Below, piece after piece: positions 1 to 9,296 of a DNA stretch of 35,925 nucleotides. Location of the stretch: NCBI GenBank assembly GCA_030065275.1, contig JASJCV010000001.1, forward strand, positions 1-35,925, in the 5' to 3' direction. Numbering within the stretch: the stretch's first letter is position 1; every line of letters starts with the position of its first letter. A program made the translations under genes and the position numbers. The stretch comes from Desulfobacterales bacterium. GTDB taxonomy: Bacteria; Desulfobacterota; Desulfobacteria; Desulfobacterales; UBA5852. The notes beneath the pieces are model-generated. The model had not been told where the DNA came from. It did not search any database and worked only from the letters and a program-made list of their open reading frames with translations.

Positions 1-2
1 CC

Positions 3-1565
3 CGGCGGCTGGAAAGCCTGCATCAGGAGCTGGATGCGGCCGACGGCTGGGATGCCGAGCGGGATGTCGACCGGATACTGAGCGAGATGGCCCTCGATCC
101 CGATGCCCCCTACGACCGCTTGTCCGCAGGGATGAAGCGCAACGTGCTACTGGCGCGCGCGCTGGTGGCCCAGCCCGACCTGCTGCTCTTGGACGAGCCC
201 ACCAACCATCTCGATATCGCCAGCATCGAACGGGTCGAGGCCATGATGCATAACTGGCCGGGCACACTCCTGTTCATTACCCACGACCGCGCTTTTCTGG
301 AGCGTCTGGCCGGACGTATCGTCGAACTCGACCGCGGACGTCTGACCACCTGGCGCTGCGACTACGCCACCTATCTGCAGCGTCGCGAAGCGGCGCTCGC
401 GGCCGAAACCCAGGCCAACAAACGCCTGGACCGCAAGCTGGCCGCGGAGGAGAGCTGGAAAAGCAAGGGGCTCAAGGCCCGCCGACGCCGCAACGAGGGA
501 CGGGTGCGCGCTCTCAAGGCGCTGCGGGCCGAGCGCCAGGCCCGGCGCGAGGCGGCCGGAGATCCGAAGATGCTGGCCCAGCAGGCCGAGCGCAGCGGTA
601 AACTCGTACTGGTGGCCGAGGACATCGCCTGCGCGTATGACGGGCAGGCCATCATCCGCTCGTTTTCTGGCGTGGTCATGCGCGGGGACAAGGTCGGCAT
701 CATCGGCCCCAACGGCTGTGGCAAGTCGACCCTTCTGCAGATCCTGCTGGGTCAGCTGGCACCGCAAGCCGGGCACGTCCGTCACGGCACCCGCCTCGAG
801 ATCGCTTATTTCGACCAGCTGCGGGCCCAGCTCGACGAGAGCTGCAGTGTGCAGGACAGCGTGGCCGATGGGAACGACAACCTCGTCATCAACGGCAAAC
901 GCCGGCACGTGCTGGGCTACCTCAAGGATTTCCTCTTCACCCCCGAACGCGCCCGCAGCCCGGTGAAAGTGCTATCCGGCGGGGAACGCAACCGGCTGCT
1001 GCTGGCCAGGCTATTCGCCAAGCCGGCCAACCTGCTGGTTCTGGACGAGCCCACCAACGACCTGGACCTGCAAACCCTCGAACTGCTCGAGGACCTGCTG
1101 GTGGCTTTCGAAGGCACCCTGCTGTTGGTGAGTCACGACCGGGCCTTTATCAACAATGTGGTCACAAGCACCCTGGCGTTCGAGGGCGATGGCCGGGTGG
1201 CCGAGTACGTGGGCGGCTACGACGACTGGATCAGGCAGCGGCCGCTGCTCCGGGAGGCCGCTCGGGCGACGGCCCGGCCGCCGGCGCCCGAGCGGCCTAA
1301 GCGGACGTCGCGGCCGCGCAAGCTGACCTACCGCGAGAAAGAAGAATTGAAAGCGCTGCCCGGCAGGATCGAAGAACTGGAATCCGAACAGGCCGGCCTT
1401 TTCGAGACCCTGGCCGATCCGCAATTCTACCAGGGGGAGGGCCAGGCGGTGGCGGCGGCCCGCGGACGTCTGGCCGCCGTCGAAACCGAACTGCAGTCTG
1501 CCTACCAGCGTTGGGAAGAACTGGAAGCCGTTGGACAACGCACGGAAACGAAGGCTGCAAACTGA
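3..1565 (+). CDS. uup: ABC-F family ATPase, Uup-like (5' truncated by window edge)
   Basis: Frame is open from the window start (RRLESLHQELDAADGWDAERDVDRILSEMALDPD...). ABC signatures LSAGMKRN and LSGGERNR, Walker A GPNGCGKST, two LLLDEPTN/LVLDEPTN Walker B motifs, and a C-terminal coiled coil typical of Uup. Confidence 0.9.
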   Translation, partial: RRLESLHQELDAADGWDAERDVDRILSEMALDPDAPYDRLSAGMKRNVLLARALVAQPDLLLLDEPTNHLDIASIERVEAMMHNWPGTLLFITHDRAFLERLAGRIVELDRGRLTTWRCDYATYLQRREAALAAETQANKRLDRKLAAEESWKSKGLKARRRRNEGRVRALKALRAERQARREAAGDPKMLAQQAERSGKLVLVAEDIACAYDGQAIIRSFSGVVMRGDKVGIIGPNGCGKSTLLQILLGQLAPQAGHVRHGTRLEIAYFDQLRAQLDESCSVQDSVADGNDNLVINGKRRHVLGYLKDFLFTPERARSPVKVLSGGERNRLLLARLFAKPANLLVLDEPTNDLDLQTLELLEDLLVAFEGTLLLVSHDRAFINNVVTSTLAFEGDGRVAEYVGGYDDWIRQRPLLREAARATARPPAPERPKRTSRPRKLTYREKEELKALPGRIEELESEQAGLFETLADPQFYQGEGQAVAAARGRLAAVETELQSAYQRWEELEAVGQRTETKAAN

Positions 1566-1576
1566 AAGGAAGACGC

Positions 1577-1984
1577 ATGACCACTGATACCGATACCCAC
1601 CGCAAGACGATCGGCTATATTCTCTGGATCTTCGGTTTCATGGGGGCCCACCGCTTTTACTATGGCCGGGCGATTACGGGGACGATCTATTTTTTCACGC
1701 TGGGGCTGCTCTTCGTGGGCTGGATCATCGATCTTTTCCTCATTCCCGCCATGGATGCCAAGGCGGATCAGCGGTTCATGCCTGGCCCCCTGGATTACAA
1801 CGTGGCCTGGATCCTGCTGACCTTTCTGGGGGTGCTGGGGATTCATCGGTTCTATATGGGCAAATGGCTGAGCGGCGTTATTTATCTTTTGACCGGGGGG
1901 CTCTTCCTGGTGGGCATCGTCTACGACTACTGGACGCTGAACGAGCAATTGACGCTGATCAACAGGCGCACACAGCATAACTGA
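1577..1984 (+). CDS. TM2 domain-containing membrane protein
   Basis: Internal ATG at 1577 after an A/G-rich RBS; two TM2-like repeats (GYILWIFGFMGAHRFYYGRAITG and LLTFLGVLGIHRFYMGKWLSG). Confidence 0.85.
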   Translation: MTTDTDTHRKTIGYILWIFGFMGAHRFYYGRAITGTIYFFTLGLLFVGWIIDLFLIPAMDAKADQRFMPGPLDYNVAWILLTFLGVLGIHRFYMGKWLSGVIYLLTGGLFLVGIVYDYWTLNEQLTLINRRTQHN

Positions 1985-2099
1985 GCGTTGAGGCCCGAAA
2001 GCGCCCTTGCGTGCGGATCCCTGCGGTGTCGACAAGCCGTGCGACCACCGCCGGACATGGCAAAGAATTGATTTAACCCGCCCGAACCGGACACCTTCC

Positions 2100-3326
2100 A
2101 TGGAGATCGTCCTGGCCATATTCGGTAGCGAGGGGGATGTGCGGCCCAATCTGGCTCTGGGGCGCGCGCTCCGAAACCGGGGTCACCTCGTCCGGGTGCT
2201 CTCCTCACCCGACAGCCGGAACCTGGCCGCTGCGGCCGGGCTGACCTTTCAGCCCGTGGGCAGCGACGTCCGGGCGCTGATGGCTGCCAAGGCCCGCGAT
2301 TACATCGACCGGCCGGTACGGGCGGCGGGCCCAATGACCCGGGCGCTTAAAACCGATCTGCGCAAACAGTTTCAGGAGCTGCCCGGGCTGATCGGCCGGC
2401 CGGACATGGTAATCGGCTCGGGCCTCATGCTCGCGGCGCCTTCGGTGGCCGAAGCCATCGGCCGGCCTTACCGCCACACCCTGTTCACCCCGGTCGCCCT
2501 GCGCTCCTCGGCCCACGGGCCGGCCGTCTTCCCTTTCCAGCGAGGGGCCCCTCTGCTGAATCGCCTGCTGTGGGGCCTGGCCGACACCGGCCTGAATGCC
2601 AGCCTGCGGGGGTTGCTGAACCGTGGCCGCCGCCGTCTGGGACTGGCACCCGTCACCAGCGTCTACGCCCATCTGGCTGCCCGTGCGCTACTGGCTGTCG
2701 ATCCGGAGCTGGCCCCGCTGCCCGCCGATGCCGCACCTTCCTGCCCCCAGACCGGCTACTGGCACCTGGCCTCCGAATCCGGCCTGCCACCCCGGCTGGA
2801 ACGTTTTTTGGACCGGGGTCCGGCGCCGGTCTATATTGGCTTTGGCAGCATGGGGGATCCGCACGCCAGACGCACGGCACGGGCGGTGGCGCGGGCCGTC
2901 CGCTGGGCGGGCGTTCGCGCCGTGGTGCAGGCCGGTTGGGCAGGGTTGCAGGTCCGGGAAAATGAAAAGGTGCTGGCGGTTTCCGGGCGTCTGCCACACG
3001 ATCGGCTGTTCCCGCGCATGGCCGCTGTCGTGCACCACGGCGGGGCCGGGACGGTATCGACGGCGGCACGTGCCGGGGTGCCCCAGGTGCTGGCGCCGCA
3101 CCTGCTGGACCAATATTACTGGGGGCGCCAGGTACACCGCCTGGGGCTGGGCCCCCGTCCGCTGGCGCGCCGCAATCTTGCGCCCCGGGCCCTGGCGGCC
3201 GCCCTCCGGGAGGTGGTCGACGACCCGGGCTACCGGCATCGCGCCGCGGCGCTGGCCGTGCCGCTCGGGGCGCGCGACGGTGTTGCCGAGGCCGTGCGCC
3301 TGCTGCCCGCGTTGGCGGCCGCCTGA
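2100..3326 (+). CDS. Glycosyltransferase, MGT/UGT-like (GT1 family)
   Basis: N-terminus MEIVLAIFGSEGDVRPNLALGRALRNRGHLV and C-terminal VVHHGGAGTVSTAARAGVPQVLAPHLLDQYYWG motif of GT1 glycosyltransferases. Confidence 0.85.
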   Translation: MEIVLAIFGSEGDVRPNLALGRALRNRGHLVRVLSSPDSRNLAAAAGLTFQPVGSDVRALMAAKARDYIDRPVRAAGPMTRALKTDLRKQFQELPGLIGRPDMVIGSGLMLAAPSVAEAIGRPYRHTLFTPVALRSSAHGPAVFPFQRGAPLLNRLLWGLADTGLNASLRGLLNRGRRRLGLAPVTSVYAHLAARALLAVDPELAPLPADAAPSCPQTGYWHLASESGLPPRLERFLDRGPAPVYIGFGSMGDPHARRTARAVARAVRWAGVRAVVQAGWAGLQVRENEKVLAVSGRLPHDRLFPRMAAVVHHGGAGTVSTAARAGVPQVLAPHLLDQYYWGRQVHRLGLGPRPLARRNLAPRALAAALREVVDDPGYRHRAAALAVPLGARDGVAEAVRLLPALAAA

Positions 3327-3329
3327 CGC

Positions 3330-4106
3330 CTAACAGCCTTTCCAGACCGCCTGGCGCTTGGTGAGGAAGGCGTCCACGCCCTCACGCGCATCCTCGGTCA
3401 CACACAAAGACGCGAACATTTCGTTGGAATAGACCAGGGCCTCGGGGAGCGGCATATCGGTCATGCGGTGGATGGCCTGTTTGCCCATCTGCACGGCCAC
3501 CGGGCTCTTGGCGGCCAGTTTGGCGGCCATCGCCGTGGTGGCGGCTTCCAACTGGTCGTCCGGCACCACCTGGTTGACGAGGCCCCATTCCAGGGCCTGC
3601 CCGGCGCTGATGAGATCGCCCAGAAGGAGCAGTTCCATGGCCCGCTTGCGAGGCACCGTCCGGGTGAGGGGAACGGCCGGGCCCATACAGAACAGGCCGA
3701 TATTCACGGCCGGCACCGCAAAGCGGGTGTCGTCGGTGATCACCGCCAGATCGGCCGCCAGGACGATGCCGGCCCCGTTGGCCACCGCGAAGCCCCGCGC
3801 CGAGGCAATGACGGGTGTTTTCATCTTCGCGATGGTCAGCACCATCTCCTCCATGCGGGTCACCCAGGTGCGGTAATCACCATGGGTTTTGCCGGCGTAT
3901 TCCGAAAGGTCGATCCCGGCGCAGAAGGCGCGGCCGGTGCCGGCCACGACGATCACCCGTACGCCGGGATCGTCGTCCAACGCCAGCAGGGCCTGGTTGA
4001 GTTCCACGGCCAGCGGTGTGCTGAAGGTGTTCATTTGTTCGGGACGGTTGAGGGTGATGGTGCCGATATAGTCGGCGGTCTCGACCAGGATAGGACGGTT
4101 GGTCAT
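3330..4106 (-). CDS. Enoyl-CoA hydratase/isomerase family protein
   Basis: Crotonase fold motifs: GTITLNRPEQMNTFS, AGTGRAFCAGIDLSEY, ARGFAVANGAGIVLAADLAVITDDTRFAVPAVNIGL. Confidence 0.9.
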   Translation of the reverse strand: MTNRPILVETADYIGTITLNRPEQMNTFSTPLAVELNQALLALDDDPGVRVIVVAGTGRAFCAGIDLSEYAGKTHGDYRTWVTRMEEMVLTIAKMKTPVIASARGFAVANGAGIVLAADLAVITDDTRFAVPAVNIGLFCMGPAVPLTRTVPRKRAMELLLLGDLISAGQALEWGLVNQVVPDDQLEAATTAMAAKLAAKSPVAVQMGKQAIHRMTDMPLPEALVYSNEMFASLCVTEDAREGVDAFLTKRQAVWKGC

Positions 4107-4375
4107 GGCGGCGCCTCCAATCGAAGGGCGCTGCTCGCGCCCGTAAAGGGTGAATGACGAACGGCAACCTGATGTCTTAAGCTATAGCCAAGAGCCACGC
4201 CGGGGTCAACCGGCTCCCGGAGGCTCACGGGAGGGCTTCATCCGGCGGCGACGGCGGCCTCTTTCATAAACCGATTGGAACGTATATGATCCACGCCTTT
4301 GCGCGCCGGCAAATCCCGCGGCCGAGTGGGGCGCCCGGCCGATCGAAGGCCGGCGGGGTTGCCCGCGCGACATCC

Positions 4376-4403
4376 TTGACATTAAACGATCGCGTCGTAT
4401 ATT
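4376..4403 (+). promoter_or_regulatory. Sigma70-type promoter for the DUF134-mrp operon
   Basis: TTGACA (4376-4381), 16-nt spacer, TATATT (4398-4403), about 40 nt upstream of the DUF134 ATG with a GGGAGG RBS. Confidence 0.65.
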
Positions 4404-4441
4404 CAACGTTTTGAGAATATTCCCATAAATGGGAGGTGTTC

Positions 4442-4873
4442 ATGCGACCGCAAAAAAATCGTATCGTCGCTTTCAATCCGGATGTGAGCTATTTCAAGCC
4501 CCGGGGTATCCCCCTGATGGACCTGGAGGAGGTTCGCCTGACCGTGGACGAATGCGAGGCGCTGCGGCTTTCCGATCTGCTCGACCTCTCCCATGAGGAC
4601 GGGGGCAAACAGATGGGCGTCTCGCGGGCCACATTCGGACGCATTCTGCAGAATGCCCGCCGGACGGTGGCCGACGCCCTGATCAACGGCAAAGCCATCA
4701 ACATCGAGGGCGGCAACTACAAGATGACCACGAAGGAGCGGGTTTTCGAGTGCGATGGCTGCACCAAGCGCTGGAGCGAACCGCAGGGCACCGGCCGTCC
4801 CCGGAAATGTCCGGCCTGCGGCAGCAGAAAGCTGTTTCGCATCAGTACCCGCAAGACGGGCTCGCCGGGATGA
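4442..4873 (+). CDS. DUF134 family DNA-binding protein with C-terminal zinc ribbon
   Basis: FNPDVSYFKPRGIPLMDLEEVRLTVDECEALRLSDLLDLSHEDGGKQMGVSRATFGRILQNARRTVADALINGKAI is the DUF134 HTH core; C-terminal FECDGCTKRW...RKCPACGSRKLF has two Cys pairs. ORF track starts at a GTG at 4436; ATG at 4442 is better placed relative to the RBS. Confidence 0.88.
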   Translation: MRPQKNRIVAFNPDVSYFKPRGIPLMDLEEVRLTVDECEALRLSDLLDLSHEDGGKQMGVSRATFGRILQNARRTVADALINGKAINIEGGNYKMTTKERVFECDGCTKRWSEPQGTGRPRKCPACGSRKLFRISTRKTGSPG

Positions 4874-4964
4874 CGCCCGTCTTCGGATAACGCCTTTGAA
4901 TTCCCCGACCACGACGGCCGGGGCGTTTGGAATGATCCACGCCAATACGCAGGAGAAAGCAGCA

Positions 4965-5807
4965 ATGACGCAAATTATGGGTTCCCCGGATGAAGCCTCG
5001 AAGGGGCAGGCTTCCGGGGTGGACAAAGACGAAGAAGTCAAAGCCTCTTTGAACCGCATCAAACACAAGCTGGTTATCATGAGCGGCAAGGGCGGCGTCG
5101 GAAAAACCAGCACGTCGGTCAATCTGGCCATCGCGCTGGCGCGCCAGGGCCGCAAAGTCGGACTCATGGATGTTGATCTCCACGGTCCCGACGTACCCCG
5201 GGTGCTGGGACTGACCGCCATGCTGGGCCTCAGCGCCAACCAGAAGCTGGACCCGCTGCACTACAACGATTATCTCAAGGTGGTTTCCATCGAGTCCCTG
5301 ATGGCCAGCAAGGACGATGCCGTCATTTGGCGCGGCCCGATGAAATATTCGGCCATCCGCCAATTTATCTCCGACGTGGATTGGGGCGATCTCGATTTCC
5401 TGCTGATCGACTCGCCACCGGGCACGGGTGACGAACCGCTGACCGTGGCCCAGACCATTCCGGATGCCAAGGCCGTGATCGTGACCACGCCCCAGGAAGT
5501 CTCCCTGGCGGACGTGCGCAAATCCATCAGCTTCTGCCACACGCTGAAGATGGAAATTTTCGGGTTGGTGGAGAACATGAGTGGATTCGTCTGCCCGCAC
5601 TGCGGGGAAGGGGTGGACATCTTCGGTGTCGGCGGCGGGGAAAAGACCGCCCGGGAGGCCCGGATCGACTTCCTGGGCCGCATCCCCCTGGACCCCAATG
5701 TGGTGACCTGTGGGGACGGCGGCAAATCCTATCAGGAGGCCTTTCCCGAAAGCCCGGTTACCCGGGCCTACGAGGCCATCGCCGCCAAAATCGGAAAGCT
5801 GACTTAG
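4965..5807 (+). CDS. mrp: Mrp/NBP35 family P-loop ATPase
   Basis: MSGKGGVGKTSTSVNLAIALARQGRKVGLMDVDLHGPDVPRVLG, DFLLIDSPPGTGDEPLTVAQ, and C-terminal CPHCGEGVDIFGVGGGEKTA. Confidence 0.92.
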   Translation: MTQIMGSPDEASKGQASGVDKDEEVKASLNRIKHKLVIMSGKGGVGKTSTSVNLAIALARQGRKVGLMDVDLHGPDVPRVLGLTAMLGLSANQKLDPLHYNDYLKVVSIESLMASKDDAVIWRGPMKYSAIRQFISDVDWGDLDFLLIDSPPGTGDEPLTVAQTIPDAKAVIVTTPQEVSLADVRKSISFCHTLKMEIFGLVENMSGFVCPHCGEGVDIFGVGGGEKTAREARIDFLGRIPLDPNVVTCGDGGKSYQEAFPESPVTRAYEAIAAKIGKLT

Positions 5808-6215
5808 AACGCCCGGTTCCCCGGTCGGCGCGCCAACTGCGGATGCATTCAACATGCAAGCGGGGGCGACAGCATGGAAACGGTCTTGATCGTGGGATGC
5901 TGACGAAGGATGGACGTTGCCTGTATCGGTCGCTCCCGGTGCATGCCGGGCTACAACCGGCGGTAAGAGGCCCCTGGTGCATAGCGCGAGACGTCGGCCG
6001 GACACGTGGGTGCGACCGGTTGCGGGAACCGCGCCGGGCCCGGATGAACCTGCGGAACAGCGCATTTCGTATAGGAACACGCGGCGCCCTGCATCCGCGA
6101 CAATGGCCCCCGCGCCGAGACCCAAATGAAAAAGATTGATTCCAGGTCCACGGTGGATGTGATCGAGCGGATCCGCCTATCCATCCCGGAAAATATTATG
6201 GCCGCATGAGGATGC

Positions 6216-6635
6216 TCAGCGGATGAGCAGCACCGGGCAGGGGGCCAGATGGGACACCTTGCGGCTGACCGAGCCGAAAAGTAGCCCTTCGATCGATCCC
6301 CGCCCGCGGGTTCCCATTACGATCAGGTCCGATCCATGGGTGTCAGCCGCTTTGAGGATGGCTTCAGCCTCCGGGCCTTCGAGCAGATTTTCCTGAACGC
6401 GGTCCTCGACCGCCCCCAGCCGCTTGCGGGCTGTCGCGATGATTTCCTGCCCGGCGGCCTGGCGCCGGGACACGAGGCGTTCAAAGTCCTTGTAGCCCAG
6501 GAGATCCGACGTCTGGGGATAGGCGTGGACCAGCATGAGACGGGCGCCGAAGGCTTCGGCCAGGCCGCGGGCATAGTCGAGAGCCTTATCGCTGTGGGGC
6601 GAGCCGTCCACCGCTATCAGAACATCTTTAAACAT
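6216..6635 (-). CDS. Universal stress protein (UspA family)
   Basis: MFKDVLIAVDGSPHSDKALDYA...SDLIVMGTRGRGSIEGLLFGSVSRKVSHLAPCPVLLIR, including the nucleotide-binding Gly/Ser motif. Confidence 0.92.
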   Translation of the reverse strand: MFKDVLIAVDGSPHSDKALDYARGLAEAFGARLMLVHAYPQTSDLLGYKDFERLVSRRQAAGQEIIATARKRLGAVEDRVQENLLEGPEAEAILKAADTHGSDLIVMGTRGRGSIEGLLFGSVSRKVSHLAPCPVLLIR

Positions 6636-6791
6636 GGTGCCTCCTGTTTTTCGACGCGTTTCCCGCAAGCGGGTAGGCGCCGTCGTTCGTGATGCCTATA
6701 TTCGAATAGGTCGCACCGTATGGTGGGCCTGATTCATGCCCGCGTCAAAACGCTCACCATCATAACCATGGCCGCGCGGGGAATCGGAACC

Positions 6792-7571
6792 ATGCCTTCT
6801 GACAATAACCGAACGCAATGGATGCTGCTGGATCTGCCGCTGACGCCCTACGCCCAGTCCCAGGCCCTGCAGGTCGATTGCGTCACCGCCCGACAGGCAG
6901 GCCGCCTCGTCCAGGATCTTCTCATTCTCGTGGAGCACCCGCCGGTGTTTACCCTGGGGCGCAATGGTGGCCGCGAGAATCTGACCGTCTCCGATGCCTT
7001 TTTGTCCAAGGCCGGTGTTGCGGTGGCGGCCTCCGAGCGGGGCGGCAATATCACCTACCACGGCCCCGGCCAGCTCGTGGGCTACCCCATCGTGGACCTC
7101 GAGGCTGCTCGCCGGGGTGTCGCCGATTACGTGCGGGCCCTGGAAACCGTCATGCTCGAGGTTGCCGCCGCCTTCGGTGTGACCGCGGAGCGCAATGCCC
7201 GCAACAGCGGCGTCTGGGTGGGCGACCGCAAACTGGGCAGCATCGGCTTGTGCCTGCGCCGCGGTATAACCTTCCACGGTTTCGCCCTGAACGCCAACAA
7301 TTCGCTCAAGCCCTTCGACTGGATCCATCCCTGCGGTATGGCCGATGTCCGCATGACATCCCTTCGTTGCGAGCGCGGACGCGATGTCCATCCCGGGGAG
7401 CTGCGCCGGGTAACGCGCGGCGCCATGGAGGGGGTCTTCAATGTCAAGTTTCAACCCGTCAGCCTCGTCACCCTGCAGGACACGGTGTCAAGGGGCCGGG
7501 AAAGCGGCCGCCGTTTGACCCCACAGGGGCCAAGCCCCCTCCCATCGGCGGCTCAGACGGACGAGTCATGA
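6792..7571 (+). CDS. lipB: Lipoyl(octanoyl) transferase LipB
   Basis: HPPVFTLGRNGGRENL, GGNITYHGPGQLVGYPIVDL, RNSGVWVGDRKLGSIGLCLRRGITFHGFALN, HPCGMADVRMTSL. Confidence 0.93.
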   Translation: MPSDNNRTQWMLLDLPLTPYAQSQALQVDCVTARQAGRLVQDLLILVEHPPVFTLGRNGGRENLTVSDAFLSKAGVAVAASERGGNITYHGPGQLVGYPIVDLEAARRGVADYVRALETVMLEVAAAFGVTAERNARNSGVWVGDRKLGSIGLCLRRGITFHGFALNANNSLKPFDWIHPCGMADVRMTSLRCERGRDVHPGELRRVTRGAMEGVFNVKFQPVSLVTLQDTVSRGRESGRRLTPQGPSPLPSAAQTDES

Positions 7572-8449
7572 AGGAATCGGAGTCCCCAAAAAAGGAAGTA
7601 CAGCGCAAACCGCCCTGGCTCAAACGTCGGCTCCCGGCCGGCCCCGTCTATGGCACGGTCTGCCACACCATCGGAACGCGCAAGCTGCACACCGTCTGCC
7701 AGGAAGCCCAGTGCCCCAACCAGTGGGAATGCTTTTCCAACCAAACCGCCACCTTCCTGATCCTGGGTGCCCGCTGCACCCGGCGCTGCCGCTTTTGCGC
7801 GGTGGCGCACGGCCCCCAGGGTCCCCCCGATCCGGATGAACCCGTCCGTCTGGCCGAGGCGGCGGCCGAAATGGAACTGGCCTACGTCGTCGTCACTTCG
7901 GTCACCCGGGACGATCTGCCCGACGGAGGGGCGGGCGCCTTCGCCGCGACCATCCGCGCCATCCGCCAGCGATTGCCCCAGGCGCGGATCGAGGTCCTGA
8001 TCCCCGACTTCCAGGGAAGCCGGGAGGCTCTGGACATGGTACTGGAGGCCCGGCCGGACGTGCTCAACCACAATCTCGAAACCGTGCCCCGTCTCTATGC
8101 CACGGTGCGCCCCGAGGCCGACTACGCCCGCTCGCTGGGCCTCCTGAAAGCCAGCCATGTGCGGGCGCCGACCATCCCGACGAAATCCGGCCTGATGCTG
8201 GGGCTGGGGGAAAGCGATGCCGAAATCCGGCAGAGTCTTGCAGACCTTGCGGCGGTCGGCTGCCGAATGGTCACCCTGGGGCAGTATCTGCAGCCATCTC
8301 CGGACCACCTTCCGGTGGCGGCGTTCGTAACGCCGCAGGCCTTTGAAGGCTGGCGTCGGGAGGCGCTGGCCATGGGGTTCGATCAGGCGGCCTGCGGCCC
8401 TCTGGTTCGCAGTTCCTACCAGGCGCGCGAACTTTTCAAATCACTCTGA
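7568..8449 (+). CDS. lipA: Lipoyl synthase LipA
   Basis: ATGA overlap with lipB. CQEAQCPNQWEC auxiliary cluster motif, CTRRCRFC radical-SAM motif, C-terminal RSSYQARELF. Confidence 0.95.
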   Translation: MKESESPKKEVQRKPPWLKRRLPAGPVYGTVCHTIGTRKLHTVCQEAQCPNQWECFSNQTATFLILGARCTRRCRFCAVAHGPQGPPDPDEPVRLAEAAAEMELAYVVVTSVTRDDLPDGGAGAFAATIRAIRQRLPQARIEVLIPDFQGSREALDMVLEARPDVLNHNLETVPRLYATVRPEADYARSLGLLKASHVRAPTIPTKSGLMLGLGESDAEIRQSLADLAAVGCRMVTLGQYLQPSPDHLPVAAFVTPQAFEGWRREALAMGFDQAACGPLVRSSYQARELFKSL

Positions 8450-8522
8450 AAGCCCGAAGAATCAGATTTGGCCCTAAAATATGAAGGCTGGGGCCGTAGC
8501 TGCCTTCAAGCATCCTTTCGTC

Positions 8523-8708
8523 CTACTGCGGGCGGTCCGGTTGGCGGTCCCGGCGCTTGCGGATTTTTTCCATGCAATGGATGAGGCAGGAGGAGCGATG
8601 CTTGCAGTAGAGTTCCGGATCGCTGCAGCGGGGCTCCCGGCTGTCCTGGTAGCGGCTGTACTTGGCGCAGGGCAGAAGCTGCGGATGGTCGTTGACGGCC
8701 GCGTCCAT
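8523..8708 (-). CDS. Small Cys-rich protein translationally coupled to thioredoxin
   Basis: MDAAVNDHPQLLPCAKYSRYQDSREPRCSDPELYCKHRSSCLIHCMEKIRKRRDRQPDRPQ; five Cys; ATG lies one nt after the trxA TGA. Confidence 0.65.
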   Translation of the reverse strand: MDAAVNDHPQLLPCAKYSRYQDSREPRCSDPELYCKHRSSCLIHCMEKIRKRRDRQPDRPQ

Positions 8709-8709
8709 T

Positions 8710-9072
8710 TCACTGCACCACGAAGGGGGACGCCGGGGCCGCGCCTTCGAGCAGCTTCGTGACCGCCGTTTCCAGGGCAGGGCGCGTGACCATGCCGGTC
8801 ATCTGCTCGAAGAGGTTGCCGTCTTTGAAAAACATGATGGTGGGGACCGATTTGATGCCGAAGCTGGCCGGGGTGGCGGTGTTGTCGTCCACGTTCATTT
8901 TAAGGAACCGGATGCGACCCTCGTATTGATTGGCCAAGTTGTCAATCATGGGGCCGATGGCCTTGCACGGGCCGCACCAGGGGGCCCAGAAATCCACCAG
9001 GACGGGCAGATCCGACTGCAGAACGTTCTTTTCGAAATCCTGATCTGATACTTCCTGTAAAACGTCACCCAT
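8710..9072 (-). CDS. trxA: Thioredoxin
   Basis: VLVDFWAPWCGPCKAIGPMIDNLA...SFGIKSVPTIMFFKDG; start Met placed at MGDVLQEVSDQDF. Confidence 0.93.
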   Translation of the reverse strand: MGDVLQEVSDQDFEKNVLQSDLPVLVDFWAPWCGPCKAIGPMIDNLANQYEGRIRFLKMNVDDNTATPASFGIKSVPTIMFFKDGNLFEQMTGMVTRPALETAVTKLLEGAAPASPFVVQ

Positions 9073-9296
9073 GGGGTTGATCCTTTCAGATGGTGTTGGC
9101 TGGATGCATTGCGTGGCGCGTTGTTCATCAAGAGCGCATTTAGCGTATTCGGTTACAATTATTAAGGCATCTTCCGGCCGATGACAACGGTTGTGGCGTA
9201 AAGTCTCCCCGCCGCCTGGCCGATAACATGAACACCGGGCGCGAGATGCGTCCGGCCGGACGGACCCGTCATCAGGGGGTCGATTGAACAGCGTCG

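Noticed and set aside
4842-6125. 427-aa minus-strand ORF
   Set aside because: Antisense to mrp and running into the intergenic gap; low-information His/Gly/Gln-rich translation.
5843-6139. 98-aa ORF in the mrp-usp gap
   Set aside because: No recognisable motif or RBS; Arg-rich composition suggests chance.
6818-7567. Long N-terminal extension of the lipA ORF
   Set aside because: Overlaps lipB in another frame; true LipA begins at 7568 via an ATGA overlap.
9073-9296. GEMM c-di-GMP riboswitch upstream of the PilZ gene
   Set aside because: No convincing match to the conserved GEMM core could be seen by eye.
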